Both the position numbers and the translations under genes were made by a program. 35,056 bases of DNA from NCBI GenBank assembly GCA_033765345.1, contig JANRIC010000053.1:1-35056 (forward strand). The letters are read 5' to 3'. Below, in pieces: positions 16,217-25,673 of this stretch. Each line of letters begins with the position of its first letter. The stretch's first letter is position 1. This DNA comes from JANRIC01 sp033765345 (lineage in GTDB: Bacteria; Bacteroidota; Bacteroidia; Cytophagales; Microscillaceae). A model generated the notes under the pieces. It made no database searches. It worked only from the letters and a program-made list of their open reading frames with translations, and had not been told where the DNA came from.

Positions 16217-19200
16217 ATGGCAGAAGAAAAATTAAACCAGGAACTCCCTGACTTGAAGGAAATGGATAAATTGGTAGAGGCAGTTGAAAATCATACTGAG
16301 TCTAAAAACGGTATTTCCTTCCAGGAATATGAAGCTTTGAAAAGGGGGTTCATAGAAGAAAGAAAACAACTCGAAGACCGGATGTGGCTGGATGCCCATC
16401 TGAATAAATTTGATGATGTCATCCGTCAAAACTTTGACTCATCCCTGGCATCCTTTTCAGAAAAAGTCACTCACCAATTAGCCAAAGCTACCAATGCAGT
16501 CTATGGTGCTTTTTTTGTTGCCAATCAAGAAGAAAAATATCTGGATGCTGTTGCTGGTTATGCCTGTACTCCAGCCAGTATGGACCGATCTCGGTTCAGC
16601 TTCGGCGAAGGTCTCATCGGCCAGGTAGCCAAATCCAAAGAAATACTTTGCCTGGATAATATTGAGACACAACTTGACTCCTCGATTGGGCGAATCAATG
16701 CCTGCTATCTGGTGGTGGTTCCGCTTATATTCAATGATACGGTCTATGGCATCATCGAGCTTAACTCCCTGACTCGCCTCGGACCACGCTACCTTACACT
16801 CATCAAAAGAGCCGCATTGAATATTGCCACTGCCCTGCAAAGCATCATCAATAATCAAAAAACCAAAAAATTACTCATCGAAAGCCTCCAGCAATTTGAA
16901 GACCTCAAAGCTCAAAAACTTGAACTGGAACAAAAAGAAGCCGAGCTAAAACAAATTCAATGGCAACTCCATCAAAAAGAACTCGAGCTGGAAAAAGCCC
17001 ACAATGCTATGAATCTATCCATAAAACCTGAACCTCAAACCCTAACGCCATCGCATGAATTGACCCATACACAAAAAGAAACTCTTGATACCCTTCAAAC
17101 AGAACTGCAACTGACGCAGCAAAAACTTCACGAAAAAGGAGAAGAAATCCTCGAGATCCTCGACCGAAGTAAAAATAGTGAATTGCTGGCCCGACAGTTT
17201 GAAGAAAAACTCACCGAAAAAATGAATCAACTCGAACACTATAAAACGCTCAATAGTGATCTCGAATTGATCAAAAAAGAACTACACAAAACCCAGGAAT
17301 CCCTCAAAACCAAAGAAAAAGAACTCGAGGAATACGTCATGAAAACCAGCTCAGGGCAAGGAGACCAGGGCGAAGGTTTACAACTCCTCCAAAAACAAAT
17401 CCAGGAAAAAGAAGACCAAATCCTTTCTTTGGAATATATCAATCAACAACTCGAGAAGGACTTTCAGCGAAAAGTCAAAGAAATTGATATGTTTCGTGAA
17501 ACCATCAAATGGAAAGACGCTGAGATCGACCGCCAAGACGAAGCCATCATCGAGAAAAAGAAAGAACTCCGCTTTGCCAAAGAACAAATAGAAGAAATTA
17601 AAAACGAAAACCTGAAAAACCTCGCTGAAATCGTTCGCCAAGGCAAAGCCATCGAGCTGAAAGAAAAAGAAATCCAAGAGCTTAAATCCAGTTTGTCCTC
17701 GATTCCCGAAAGACAAATCACCGATATCTCACCCGAAATCCTTGCTCAAAAAGAACAAGAATTTGACACAATAAAAGCGGAATTACTCAGCCGACACGAA
17801 AACCAAATCAAGGAAAAAGAACAAGAACTAATCCTGATCAAAAAAGAATTAAACCGTCAGCAAGAAGAATCGCAGCAATTCCATAAAGCTATTGAGCAAC
17901 TTCACGTCGAGCTAAAAACCAAAGATCATTCGCTGATCTCTCTCGAAGAAGAACTCAAAACCAAACAAGACAATCTACAACGCTCCCAAGAAGAAATCCG
18001 AAATATTCAAGCATTACTTCGCAAAAAAGAAGATGAACTCCTCGTGTCTCAATACCTACTCAACCAAAAAGGCGACGGAGAAGGAAACCCTATGGAGACA
18101 GACTCCATCCGCAAAGAATTAGAAGATAGCCGAAGATTGCTTGCCCTAAAAGAAATCGAGCTCAATAACCTCAAAACCGAACTTCAAAACGGACAAAAAA
18201 TATCAGAAGAGCATCCACTCATCCAAGAGCTACAGAATGAACTTCTTGAGAAAAATACACAACTCAATGCCCTGATGCAAAAAGTCAAAGCTCAGGAAGA
18301 TGAAATTGTACAAGCTCAAGATAAAATCTCTGTGTACACGACCACCTCTCAAGATGTGGTGGAAAATCTTAAATCCCTGCTTACCCAGCGCGAACAAGAA
18401 CTCGAGCAGGTCAAAGCACGCTTAGACCAACTTCAACAAACCGACTGGCAACAGATCGTTCAACAACTCCAGAAACAAATTTCTGAAAAACAAGAAGAAA
18501 TTAACCTGCTCAAAAGCCGACCTACACCCACTGAAATTACCTCAGATGATGAAAAAGTACAAAAATTAGTACAACTTCTTCAGGAAAAAGAAAAAGAACT
18601 AGAGCAGAAAAAAGCCAATAATCAACTTCAGGTAGAAGCCCTCGCAAGCCTCAAAACTGAATTGAGCATCAAAGAAAAAGCCCTGGCTGATTTTAAAGAA
18701 CAGATGCAAAACCACATCTTGCAAACCAATACCAGCGAAGAAGTAGAAAAACTCATCGCCGAATTGAGAGATAAAGAAAAAGAAACTCTACAGCAAGCCG
18801 AAGCCCTCAACCATCTGCGAAATCAACTCCTGGAAAAAGAAAAGAAAATAGAAAGCCTCAAACAAAATTCTTTCTCCCAAGAAGGTGTCTCAGGCGAAGA
18901 ACGTGATGATTTCTATAAAAAACTGGATGAACTTGAAGGCATTCAAAAAAACCTGGATACCAAAGAAAAAGAAATCCTAAGCCAATCCGATCTCATCCGC
19001 AAACAAAAAAACGAACTCCTGCTCAAACAACAGGAACTCGAGGCAATCAAAGATGAACTCAAAGAAAAAGAAAGCGAAAACGCCAAACAAGCCGAAAAAA
19101 TTCAAAGCCAAGAACATCAGCTAGAGGTCAAGCAAAACGAAATGAAGCAGAAGGAAAAAGAACTTGCCAGCCTCTTTAATAAAATCAATACGGCTTTTGC

Positions 19201-19948
19201 CGCTCTTGAATTTGATATGGAAGGAAATGTACTCAGTATTAATAATAAATTCCTTATGCTACTCGGACTCAAAGTCGAAGACGTAGAAGGAAACCCCTAC
19301 GAAAAACTGATCTCCCCTGAGTATGCCGAGTCAACTCCTTACAAAATCTTATGGCAAGGACTCAAAATGGGCGCTTCCCAAAATGTAGAAAATATCATCT
19401 GCATCGGTAACAAAGGCAAACAAGTCAAAATGAATGTCACCTATATCCCTATTATCGGTGAAGAAGGCCGCCCCTACGAAGTCGTCAAACTGGTAAATAA
19501 TATCATCAAAACAGAAGAAGAAATCCCGGTAACTTTTCAAAAAAATAACCAGGAAAATACACCTAACGAAAACAAATCCGGTAATACAGAACTTTCTATA
19601 GAAGATCAGGAAAAACTCAGAGCCGTCAATAATTCTTTTGTTATCGCCGAACTTGATCTGGATGGGAACATCCTCAGCGTCAATAAGCAATTTCTGACCT
19701 TCCTGGGCTACGAAGAATCCGAAGTAGTAGGCAAACACCATAAAAACTTTGTAGATATTACCGAACGATCTTCCGAACCTTATGCCACCATCGTCAAAGG
19801 ATTTGCTACCGGAGGTTTTGCTTCCGAAATCCTCAAATATGTAGGCAAAGAAGGAGAAAGAGTCCGATTAAGAAGTTATTTCAACCCGATTTTGGACGAA
19901 AACCAGAACCCCATGAAAGTATTGGTGATCTCTCAATTCGTCAATTAA
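16217..19948 (+). CDS. GAF / very long coiled-coil / tandem PAS signalling protein without output domain
   Basis: This is a 1243-residue cytoplasmic protein. Residues ~70-210 are a GAF domain (SFGEGLIGQVAKSKE ... VVVPLIFNDTVYGIIELNS). Residues ~211-985 are almost uninterrupted heptad sequence rich in K, E, Q and L, with recurring 'KEKELE' and 'LKTEL' blocks: a rod hundreds of residues long. Two PAS domains follow: ~988-1100 (NTAFAALEFDMEGNVLSINNKF ... GLKVEDVEGNPY) and ~1134-1243 (NNSFVIAELDLDGNILSVN ... LGYEESEVVGKHHKNF). Nothing resembling a kinase, phosphatase, GGDEF or DNA-binding output follows. There is no signal peptide or membrane helix. The next gene, 63 bp on, is a GAF-PAS-SpoIIE phosphatase whose GAF resembles this one, so the two probably work as partners. 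The role as sensor-scaffold is inferred. Confidence 0.88.
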   Translation: MAEEKLNQELPDLKEMDKLVEAVENHTESKNGISFQEYEALKRGFIEERKQLEDRMWLDAHLNKFDDVIRQNFDSSLASFSEKVTHQLAKATNAVYGAFFVANQEEKYLDAVAGYACTPASMDRSRFSFGEGLIGQVAKSKEILCLDNIETQLDSSIGRINACYLVVVPLIFNDTVYGIIELNSLTRLGPRYLTLIKRAALNIATALQSIINNQKTKKLLIESLQQFEDLKAQKLELEQKEAELKQIQWQLHQKELELEKAHNAMNLSIKPEPQTLTPSHELTHTQKETLDTLQTELQLTQQKLHEKGEEILEILDRSKNSELLARQFEEKLTEKMNQLEHYKTLNSDLELIKKELHKTQESLKTKEKELEEYVMKTSSGQGDQGEGLQLLQKQIQEKEDQILSLEYINQQLEKDFQRKVKEIDMFRETIKWKDAEIDRQDEAIIEKKKELRFAKEQIEEIKNENLKNLAEIVRQGKAIELKEKEIQELKSSLSSIPERQITDISPEILAQKEQEFDTIKAELLSRHENQIKEKEQELILIKKELNRQQEESQQFHKAIEQLHVELKTKDHSLISLEEELKTKQDNLQRSQEEIRNIQALLRKKEDELLVSQYLLNQKGDGEGNPMETDSIRKELEDSRRLLALKEIELNNLKTELQNGQKISEEHPLIQELQNELLEKNTQLNALMQKVKAQEDEIVQAQDKISVYTTTSQDVVENLKSLLTQREQELEQVKARLDQLQQTDWQQIVQQLQKQISEKQEEINLLKSRPTPTEITSDDEKVQKLVQLLQEKEKELEQKKANNQLQVEALASLKTELSIKEKALADFKEQMQNHILQTNTSEEVEKLIAELRDKEKETLQQAEALNHLRNQLLEKEKKIESLKQNSFSQEGVSGEERDDFYKKLDELEGIQKNLDTKEKEILSQSDLIRKQKNELLLKQQELEAIKDELKEKESENAKQAEKIQSQEHQLEVKQNEMKQKEKELASLFNKINTAFAALEFDMEGNVLSINNKFLMLLGLKVEDVEGNPYEKLISPEYAESTPYKILWQGLKMGASQNVENIICIGNKGKQVKMNVTYIPIIGEEGRPYEVVKLVNNIIKTEEEIPVTFQKNNQENTPNENKSGNTELSIEDQEKLRAVNNSFVIAELDLDGNILSVNKQFLTFLGYEESEVVGKHHKNFVDITERSSEPYATIVKGFATGGFASEILKYVGKEGERVRLRSYFNPILDENQNPMKVLVISQFVN

Positions 19949-20011
19949 GTAAGCATTGCATCCGTATCTCTCATTAAGTGAATGAAAGTATATAAAAGTA
20001 TAAAGTGAATC

Positions 20012-21820
20012 ATGAGTGTAGAGAATGTAAGTTCCCAAATCCAGCCGAATATCGAGAACGACATCGAGAAACTAAGCCAGGATGCCGAAATTTATCAAAA
20101 CGGCTTCCGCGCCCGACCCTTTCACGATGAAGCACTAAGCAAATTCGGCAAAATCATGCGTTGGCAGGAAGGCCAAACACTACAAAGCTGGTGCGAAAAC
20201 CTGCTCGATCAACTCGTGCCTTTTGTCGGAGGCCTACAAGCTGCCTTGTATTATGCCGATATAGTCAAAAAAGAATTACTTTTTGCCAGCGGATTTGCCA
20301 TAGATTTTGAATCCAATATTGCCTCCTCCTACAAATTTGGCGAAGGATTGATCGGGCAAGTAGCCCTCAATCAGGAAGCTATGGTACTTGCCGATAAGCA
20401 AGAATTCGCCTCTATTACCTCCATGCGCCGTATTCGCCTAAAATGCATTATCATTTTGCCGCTGATTTATAATGGACGAACCACCGGAGTCATTGAGCTT
20501 AATTTCCCTCAGAAACCTTCCGAAAATTATATCAATTTCTTGTACATGATTAGTGAAAGCATTGCTTCAAACCTCAATGCCCTAGTCAAAGAACAAGAAC
20601 TTTCTCAAAGCTTTAAAAAAATTCAGGCCAGCGAAGAACGTCTCCTCCGATTGGCCGAAGTAACTACCGAAGGAATTGTTTTTTTGAATAAAAGCCGTAA
20701 TATAGCAGATTTTAATACTGCCTTCCGAAAAATATTTGGTTTTGAATCCGAAGAAATGATCGGAAAACGACTTGAAGATTTTATCTCTTTCCCAGACCGA
20801 GAAGATTTTGCCCTCGAGCAATACATCGAGAACGAACAAGCCATCGAAGTAATCGGAGTTAGAAAAGACGGCTCCGCCCTTGACCTTGAAATGCTGATTA
20901 AAGACAATCGTCAGGAAAATAATTTCTTTCAGGTGGTCTCCATACGGGATATTTCTCAAAGAAAAAAAGCCGAAAAACACCTCGAAGCCAAAGAAGCTGA
21001 ACTGGAAGAAGCGCAGAAAATTTTAGTGCTTTCCAAAATTATTGAGAAAAAAAACAAAGACATTACCGCCAGTATCAATTACGCCAAAAGAATTCAAAAT
21101 GCGCTTCTGCCAGAACTTTCAGAGCTCCGCCAAAGCCTTCCTGAATCTTTTATCTTCTTTCGTCCGCGTGATATCGTCAGTGGAGATTTCTTCTGGTTTG
21201 GCGAAGTAGACCACCAACTGATCATCGCTTGTGTAGACTGTACCGGACACGGTGTACCAGGTGCTATCCTCGCTATGGCCGGCAGCGTTTTACTCAAACA
21301 AATTGTGGAAGCACAAAAAATTACAGCACCTGATGAAATTCTCCAGCATCTGCACGTGAATATGAATGAGATACTCCGCCAAAAAGCCACACTTAACCGC
21401 GATGGAATGGATATCTCTATCTGTACGCTGGATAAAAAAGAATATACCCTTACCTTTGCCGGGGCAAAAAGTACTCTGATCTATATGCACAACCAGGAAA
21501 TCTACGAAGTCCACGGAGATAAAACTCCCGTAGGAGGTTTTCTGACCAAAAACGAAGGCGACCGCAAGTTTAAAAGTCATACACTTCCCCTAGACCCCGA
21601 TCAAAGTATTTCGTTTTATATTTTTACAGATGGCTACGAAGACCAGTTTGGAGGTGAAAAAGGACGTAAACTCAAACGAAACCGATTTAGAGAGCTACTC
21701 AACCAGATCTACCGTGAAAGTGCAGATCGCCAAAGAGATATTCTAGAACATTTTATTAACCGATGGATGAATGGGCGAAAACAACTAGACGATATGCTTA
21801 TCATCGGCTTTAAAGCCTAG
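20012..21820 (+). CDS. GAF-PAS-SpoIIE (PP2C-type) serine/threonine phosphatase
   Basis: This 602-residue cytoplasmic phosphatase of the RsbU/SpoIIE class has a GAF domain at ~55-195 (KFGEGLIGQVALNQE ... ILPLIYNGRTTGVIELN). A PAS domain follows at ~207-318 (LAEVTTEGIVFLNKSRNIADFN; KDGSALDLEMLI), then a helical linker (~318-365) and the phosphatase domain (~366-602). The metal-binding acids are visible in VSGDFFW (Asp 392), VDCTGHGVPGA (Asp 409), FTDGYEDQFGG (Asp 540) and LDDMLIIG near the end, so it should be active. In known systems such enzymes dephosphorylate STAS-domain anti-anti-sigma proteins; none is present in the window. It follows the coiled-coil protein by 63 bp with no terminator, so they are probably one operon. 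Confidence 0.92.
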   Translation: MSVENVSSQIQPNIENDIEKLSQDAEIYQNGFRARPFHDEALSKFGKIMRWQEGQTLQSWCENLLDQLVPFVGGLQAALYYADIVKKELLFASGFAIDFESNIASSYKFGEGLIGQVALNQEAMVLADKQEFASITSMRRIRLKCIIILPLIYNGRTTGVIELNFPQKPSENYINFLYMISESIASNLNALVKEQELSQSFKKIQASEERLLRLAEVTTEGIVFLNKSRNIADFNTAFRKIFGFESEEMIGKRLEDFISFPDREDFALEQYIENEQAIEVIGVRKDGSALDLEMLIKDNRQENNFFQVVSIRDISQRKKAEKHLEAKEAELEEAQKILVLSKIIEKKNKDITASINYAKRIQNALLPELSELRQSLPESFIFFRPRDIVSGDFFWFGEVDHQLIIACVDCTGHGVPGAILAMAGSVLLKQIVEAQKITAPDEILQHLHVNMNEILRQKATLNRDGMDISICTLDKKEYTLTFAGAKSTLIYMHNQEIYEVHGDKTPVGGFLTKNEGDRKFKSHTLPLDPDQSISFYIFTDGYEDQFGGEKGRKLKRNRFRELLNQIYRESADRQRDILEHFINRWMNGRKQLDDMLIIGFKA

Positions 21821-21835
21821 TGTTCGGTCAATAGT
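21817..21835 (+). repeat. Short repeat spanning a stop codon, copy B
   Basis: CTAGTGTTCGGTCAATAG overlaps the TAG stop of the phosphatase gene. It matches copy A at 10952-10970 in 17 of 18 positions; the sequences diverge quickly on both sides. Confidence 0.5.
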
Positions 21836-21908
21836 TCATGATCAAAAGTCCATAGAATTTTTTATTCTGTTAAATATCAGAATGTTGCAATACCCTAAAA
21901 CCTAAAAA

Positions 21909-22514
21909 TCAATAATATTGGATATTCTGCATTTGCTCTTTGAATTTTTGCTGATATTGTAATGCTTCATCCAGGATGATTACAGTCTTTTGCCGAAGTG
22001 CTTCTTGGTTTTTATCTTCTTCAGCTTCATTGCTCATATATTTTATCAACTGATTTTTGTAGATATACACACGTGTTTCATTTTGAGGTGCTTCAGCTAC
22101 ATCCGCTTCTCTCTCAGTATAATAAATAAGCTGTGCTTCATCATCAAAAATATATTTCCTAAAGTAGATTTTTTCTTCTTTTTCTATTCTTGTAATTACA
22201 GATTTGAGCAAAATTTCACGATTTTGACCAGGCCTTTTATCAGGGGTAAAATAATATCGCTCAAAATATTGAAAATAGCCCGGCTGATGGAGTGAAAACC
22301 GTTTGGCATTGATTTTATGCTCATTGAGATAATATTCATTTGCCATAATCTTAGATTCTACTGGGCGGATGAGCTGCTCTAGCTGCTGAATGATCTTTTC
22401 CTCCTGAGCCAGTACATCTTGCCCCCTGAAAAGAACTTGTAAGATTAAAAAGATAACTACAAAATAATTGCGTTGAATGTCTAGCTGTTTGTGAATAAAT
22501 GTCATTGCTTTCAT
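21909..22514 (-). CDS. Secreted hypothetical protein
   Basis: This 201-residue product has a signal peptide with a hydrophobic core YFVVIFLILQVLF (about 17-29) and probable cleavage near VLA-Q (36-37). The mature part is hydrophilic and charged (EEKIIQQLEQLIRPVESKIMANEYYL; several Tyr/Phe clusters; C-terminal helix QYQQKFKEQMQNIQYY), likely periplasmic or surface-exposed. No family was recognised; alternating basic and aromatic strands (ILLKSVITRIEKEEKIYFRKYIFDDEAQLIYYT) suggest a small beta-sheet. A second ATG at 22504 is possible and would leave the signal intact. It is convergent with the phosphatase gene and divergent from the membrane-protein gene at 22667. Confidence 0.68.
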   Translation of the reverse strand: MKAMTFIHKQLDIQRNYFVVIFLILQVLFRGQDVLAQEEKIIQQLEQLIRPVESKIMANEYYLNEHKINAKRFSLHQPGYFQYFERYYFTPDKRPGQNREILLKSVITRIEKEEKIYFRKYIFDDEAQLIYYTEREADVAEAPQNETRVYIYKNQLIKYMSNEAEEDKNQEALRQKTVIILDEALQYQQKFKEQMQNIQYY

Positions 22515-22578
22515 ATGGAAACTTGATAAATTATCACTATCTTAACGGGTCATTTACAAAAAAGGGTATAATTTTTAG

Positions 22579-22586
22579 TATATTTG
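22579..22586 (+). promoter_or_regulatory. Candidate -7 element (TATATTTG) for the membrane-protein gene
   Basis: TATATTTG matches TAnnTTTG exactly and lies about 80 bases before the ATG at 22667. No -33 TTG was seen at the right spacing. Confidence 0.35.
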
Positions 22587-22595
22587 TTACATAAT

Positions 22596-22603
22596 CAAAA
22601 TTA
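22596..22603 (-). promoter_or_regulatory. Candidate -7 element (TAATTTTG) for the secreted-protein gene
   Basis: The minus strand reads TAATTTTG, matching TAnnTTTG, about 80 bases before the ATG at 22514. It lies ten bases from the plus-strand element, so the two promoters would fire across each other. Confidence 0.3.
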
Positions 22604-22666
22604 TATCCAATACTATTATGTTTTCAAAAATATATTATTATCACCATATTCTTTGTTCAAATTAGA

Positions 22667-24388
22667 ATGTACGATCAATTTTTATTTACCAGAATTCACT
22701 TATCCAAGCTCTTTAAAAAATACAAAACAGGCTTTATTCTCCTCTATGTAGTCATGTGTGTAATTATTACTTTTTTAGTTTTTCGCGGAATCATTACACA
22801 GTTTTTTTCAGATGCAGTGTTAAAAGAAATGGGCTCTGCCCAAGACAAAAATAATATCATCGGTTTTGCACCAGAAGCCTGGCTGGGTCTGCTCGGTTTG
22901 GTATTGGGTACACTGATAATTGTTATCTCTGTTGCTTCTCAAAGTACCCCCAAACTGATCGATTTGTATACTGGCGATCAAACCAGCTTATTTTATATAT
23001 GGTATATTGTGGTCGGTTCGGTGCACAATATGTTTCTTCAACTTATTGAAAATTATCCCAGCGAGGAAACAACCATCCACATGCTTTTTAATACCTATTT
23101 GATGCTTCCTTCAGCACTTATGCTGGCAGTACCTTATGTACTGTACATTCTGCGTTACACCAAAACAAGCAACGTCGTAGAGAAAATATATGCCAATAAT
23201 ATCAAAAGAGTACAACGACTCAAAGAACGCGCCCAATCGTCTTTGCTCAATGATGTCAGCGTCGTGGCTGAATATCAGTTCGAACTTTTTGAATCACTCA
23301 ACCAACTAGATGACTTACTGGAATACGTGTCTTTTAAAGAACCCAAAGGAGACATTATTAATAAAATCAGTGAATTAATTCAAGTATACGTCAGTATTAA
23401 AGATACCCTCATACAATATGCCCCTAATTTCTTTGAAATCACCGACAGAATCGGCACCGATGTCTCTTTTAAAACCATGACGGGTCAGTTTGATGAAATG
23501 AAAAACAACCGTGTGTTTTATGAGCAAAAAGGGTTTCGCTTATTGGGGAATGCCTATATCAAATTGATTGAAAATGACGACTTTGACCTGGCTTCTTTGT
23601 GCGCCTACGAGCTCTCAGAGTGCGGCCGAAAAGCCATCGAGTGTAAAGATCATAACCTCATTGACCTGATCTTGGTTCGTTTTAACACGCTCATTCGCTT
23701 TGGAATCAAACACGGACTCAAAAATCAGGAAGCGCGCAATCTTTATAACTCCATCTTCCATTACAGCGAATACATTCACCATATAGTAAAAACCAAAGAA
23801 CCGAACCTCATCAAAACGAGTTGCACCTATCTCAATCGCTATGTCAACGAAATCTACAAACACAGCCGCGAAGAACGCTCTTTTAGCTTCCTGGTAGATG
23901 CTTTTACCTGGGAGTTTAAGCGTATTTTGATTGAACTCAATAAAAATGAAGTAGATATTGCCCTTCAAAAGGAAATCCTGGGGCTTTTTCTGAAAATTGA
24001 TAATCTTTCCGATGCACACGAAGACATCTCCAAAGGACGCGCCTACAGCTCGGGGGTCAGAAAGCTACAAATTGCCCTGGCTCTATATTATCTCAAAAAT
24101 CAAGAAAAGGATATATCCCTAGCCGAAAGTATTATCATCGACATCCTTAATGACCACGAACACATGGATCGTGAAACTCTTCGCAATACCGTAAATCGTA
24201 CCTGCAACGAACTGGCTGTAGCCGAAGAAAACTTCTGGGAAGATACCGACCGAGGAAACCTAAACCTGTATTATTCCAATGATACCCAAAGTTTGCAGTT
24301 TTTTATGGAATTGTTCGACCGGATGTTGGATACTTATATGTTGCTTACCAAAAGAAGCCGCAATAGCTCCAGCGAATCTGTTGAATAA
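22667..24388 (+). CDS. Membrane protein with four N-terminal helices and long cytoplasmic helical region
   Basis: This 573-residue protein has four hydrophobic segments in its first 165 residues (about 22-45 FILLYVVMCVIITFLVF; 71-92 WLGLLGLVLGTLIIVISVA; 107-126 LFYIWYIVVGSVHNMF; 138-162 FNTYLMLPSALMLAVPYVLYIL). The remaining ~400 residues are soluble, predicted mostly helical, with a layout like stacked helical hairpins. The section between helices 2 and 3 (ASQSTPKLIDLYTGDQTS) resembles the DUF2254 membrane family, but I would not assign it. No enzymatic motif was found. Neighbours give no clear functional link. It ends convergent to the MoxR gene with a 63-bp gap. Confidence 0.78.
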   Translation: MYDQFLFTRIHLSKLFKKYKTGFILLYVVMCVIITFLVFRGIITQFFSDAVLKEMGSAQDKNNIIGFAPEAWLGLLGLVLGTLIIVISVASQSTPKLIDLYTGDQTSLFYIWYIVVGSVHNMFLQLIENYPSEETTIHMLFNTYLMLPSALMLAVPYVLYILRYTKTSNVVEKIYANNIKRVQRLKERAQSSLLNDVSVVAEYQFELFESLNQLDDLLEYVSFKEPKGDIINKISELIQVYVSIKDTLIQYAPNFFEITDRIGTDVSFKTMTGQFDEMKNNRVFYEQKGFRLLGNAYIKLIENDDFDLASLCAYELSECGRKAIECKDHNLIDLILVRFNTLIRFGIKHGLKNQEARNLYNSIFHYSEYIHHIVKTKEPNLIKTSCTYLNRYVNEIYKHSREERSFSFLVDAFTWEFKRILIELNKNEVDIALQKEILGLFLKIDNLSDAHEDISKGRAYSSGVRKLQIALALYYLKNQEKDISLAESIIIDILNDHEHMDRETLRNTVNRTCNELAVAEENFWEDTDRGNLNLYYSNDTQSLQFFMELFDRMLDTYMLLTKRSRNSSSESVE

Positions 24389-24451
24389 CAAGGTACTAAG
24401 TCTTGGCTGCCGGTATTTGCTTCTGGGAAAAACAAAGACAATTCACCGAAA

Positions 24452-25576
24452 TCACATCATCTGTAGCAGGTATTTGCCCAGCACCGGATCTTGCCAGATG
24501 CTTTTTAGTTGATCATTCAGATTAAGGTTCATCATGTCCTGAGCCGCTACCAAGCGAATATCATTCGGCAAAAAATCCATTTTAAGAAAGGATTTGATAT
24601 TCTCCAGATGATATGCTTCATATTGGGTATTGTGTACATTCAGGTAATTGATCAGGCGGGTAGTAATGACCGAAATGATGTCCACTCGTTTGGTCTTTTG
24701 CTCTACCAGAGCTTTAATCACCTGATATACTTCTTTGTCAAAATCCTGGGCATTGATAATTTCCTCGGGAGTAATCAGCTTAGACAAGTCATTGTTGATG
24801 AAAGCCATAAAGGAGGTAACCGTATTTTCATCCAAACAAGCATCAGCGAGAGTCTTGACGAGTCCTAGGTTTTTTTTGAGGTCGGGAATATGCGAAATAT
24901 TCTCAAAAAACTGCACCAAAGTACGTGGGGTGGTACGCTCGCCAATGGCTACTTCGGGGTAAGTCAGCACAAAGCTAATCCCACGAGGGTCTACCTGATT
25001 GGCTTCTGCCCAACGAGCCCATTTTTTGACCTCAAAGACCAATGTAATGTGCATCATCCGGGTTAACATCGCAAAATCCATCGGAGTAACCGAATAATCG
25101 CCCCCGTCGGGGTTGGCCGTAAGGATGATATGCCATTTGGGAGGCAATGCCCAACTGACCAATTCATAATTTTGTAAAAGTTGCATGATTCCTCTGAGGA
25201 TTCTGTCATCGGCACGGTTTACGTCATCGATCAGCAAAATACCAGGACCTTCAGTCTTAGGAACCCAATCAGGAGGTATAAAAGAAGTAACAGATCCCTG
25301 CTTGGTATCCACTATCCTTGGCATCCCCAGCAAATCGCCCATTTCTTCAAACTGGGCTGGGGCGATGTAGGCAAAGCTATAATTGTGCTCCTGGGCATAC
25401 GCTTGTACGGTTTGCGTTTTACCAATGCCATGATCTCCCCAGATACAAATAGGTGTTTTAGGCCGGCCTGCTTGTTCGGCCTTATCATTGGTAAATAAGG
25501 TATGCTGGATAAAGGCACTTAGCTCGCTGGTATTACATCTGGTGCCGTAATAAATATAACTAGGATTATCTGCCAT
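24452..25576 (-). CDS. MoxR-type AAA+ ATPase
   Basis: This is a 374-residue AAA+ ATPase of the MoxR group. Walker A GDHGIGKT is at 47-54, a MoxR-like region 'EEMGDLLGMPRI' follows, Walker B ILLIDDVNRAD is at ~113-123, sensor 1 TANPD is at 153-157, and an arginine in 'FAMLTRMMHI' is placed to act in trans. A helical C-terminal lid follows. MoxR ATPases form hexamers and work as chaperones with VWA-domain partners for metal insertion or complex assembly. The gene lies 97 bp downstream of a VWA/metallopeptidase gene on the same strand, the usual pairing, so the two probably act together. The target complex is unknown. Stop codon is TGA. Confidence 0.88.
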   Translation of the reverse strand: MADNPSYIYYGTRCNTSELSAFIQHTLFTNDKAEQAGRPKTPICIWGDHGIGKTQTVQAYAQEHNYSFAYIAPAQFEEMGDLLGMPRIVDTKQGSVTSFIPPDWVPKTEGPGILLIDDVNRADDRILRGIMQLLQNYELVSWALPPKWHIILTANPDGGDYSVTPMDFAMLTRMMHITLVFEVKKWARWAEANQVDPRGISFVLTYPEVAIGERTTPRTLVQFFENISHIPDLKKNLGLVKTLADACLDENTVTSFMAFINNDLSKLITPEEIINAQDFDKEVYQVIKALVEQKTKRVDIISVITTRLINYLNVHNTQYEAYHLENIKSFLKMDFLPNDIRLVAAQDMMNLNLNDQLKSIWQDPVLGKYLLQMM

Positions 25577-25607
25577 CAGAGAAAATATTTAACAAAGTAT
25601 ATAATTT

Positions 25608-25615
25608 CAAAAATA
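25608..25615 (-). promoter_or_regulatory. Weak candidate -7 element (TATTTTTG) in the VWA-MoxR spacer
   Basis: The minus strand reads TATTTTTG about 35 bases before the MoxR ATG. It could give the ATPase its own transcript besides read-through from the upstream gene. Chance matches are common in such A/T-rich sequence. Confidence 0.22.
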
Positions 25616-25673
25616 TATGCTAATGACTAATTGAACAACAGGATTTACATGATTTTGGAATGTAACGTATCTG

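Noticed and set aside
16217..19948. Coiled-coil protein as a hybrid histidine kinase or chemoreceptor
   Set aside because: No HisKA/HATPase motifs, no receiver Asp pocket, no MCP hairpin sequence and no membrane helices were found.
21852..21875. AGAAT-T6-ATTCT hairpin as terminator after the phosphatase gene
   Set aside because: Stem of five A/T-rich pairs only; too weak to call.
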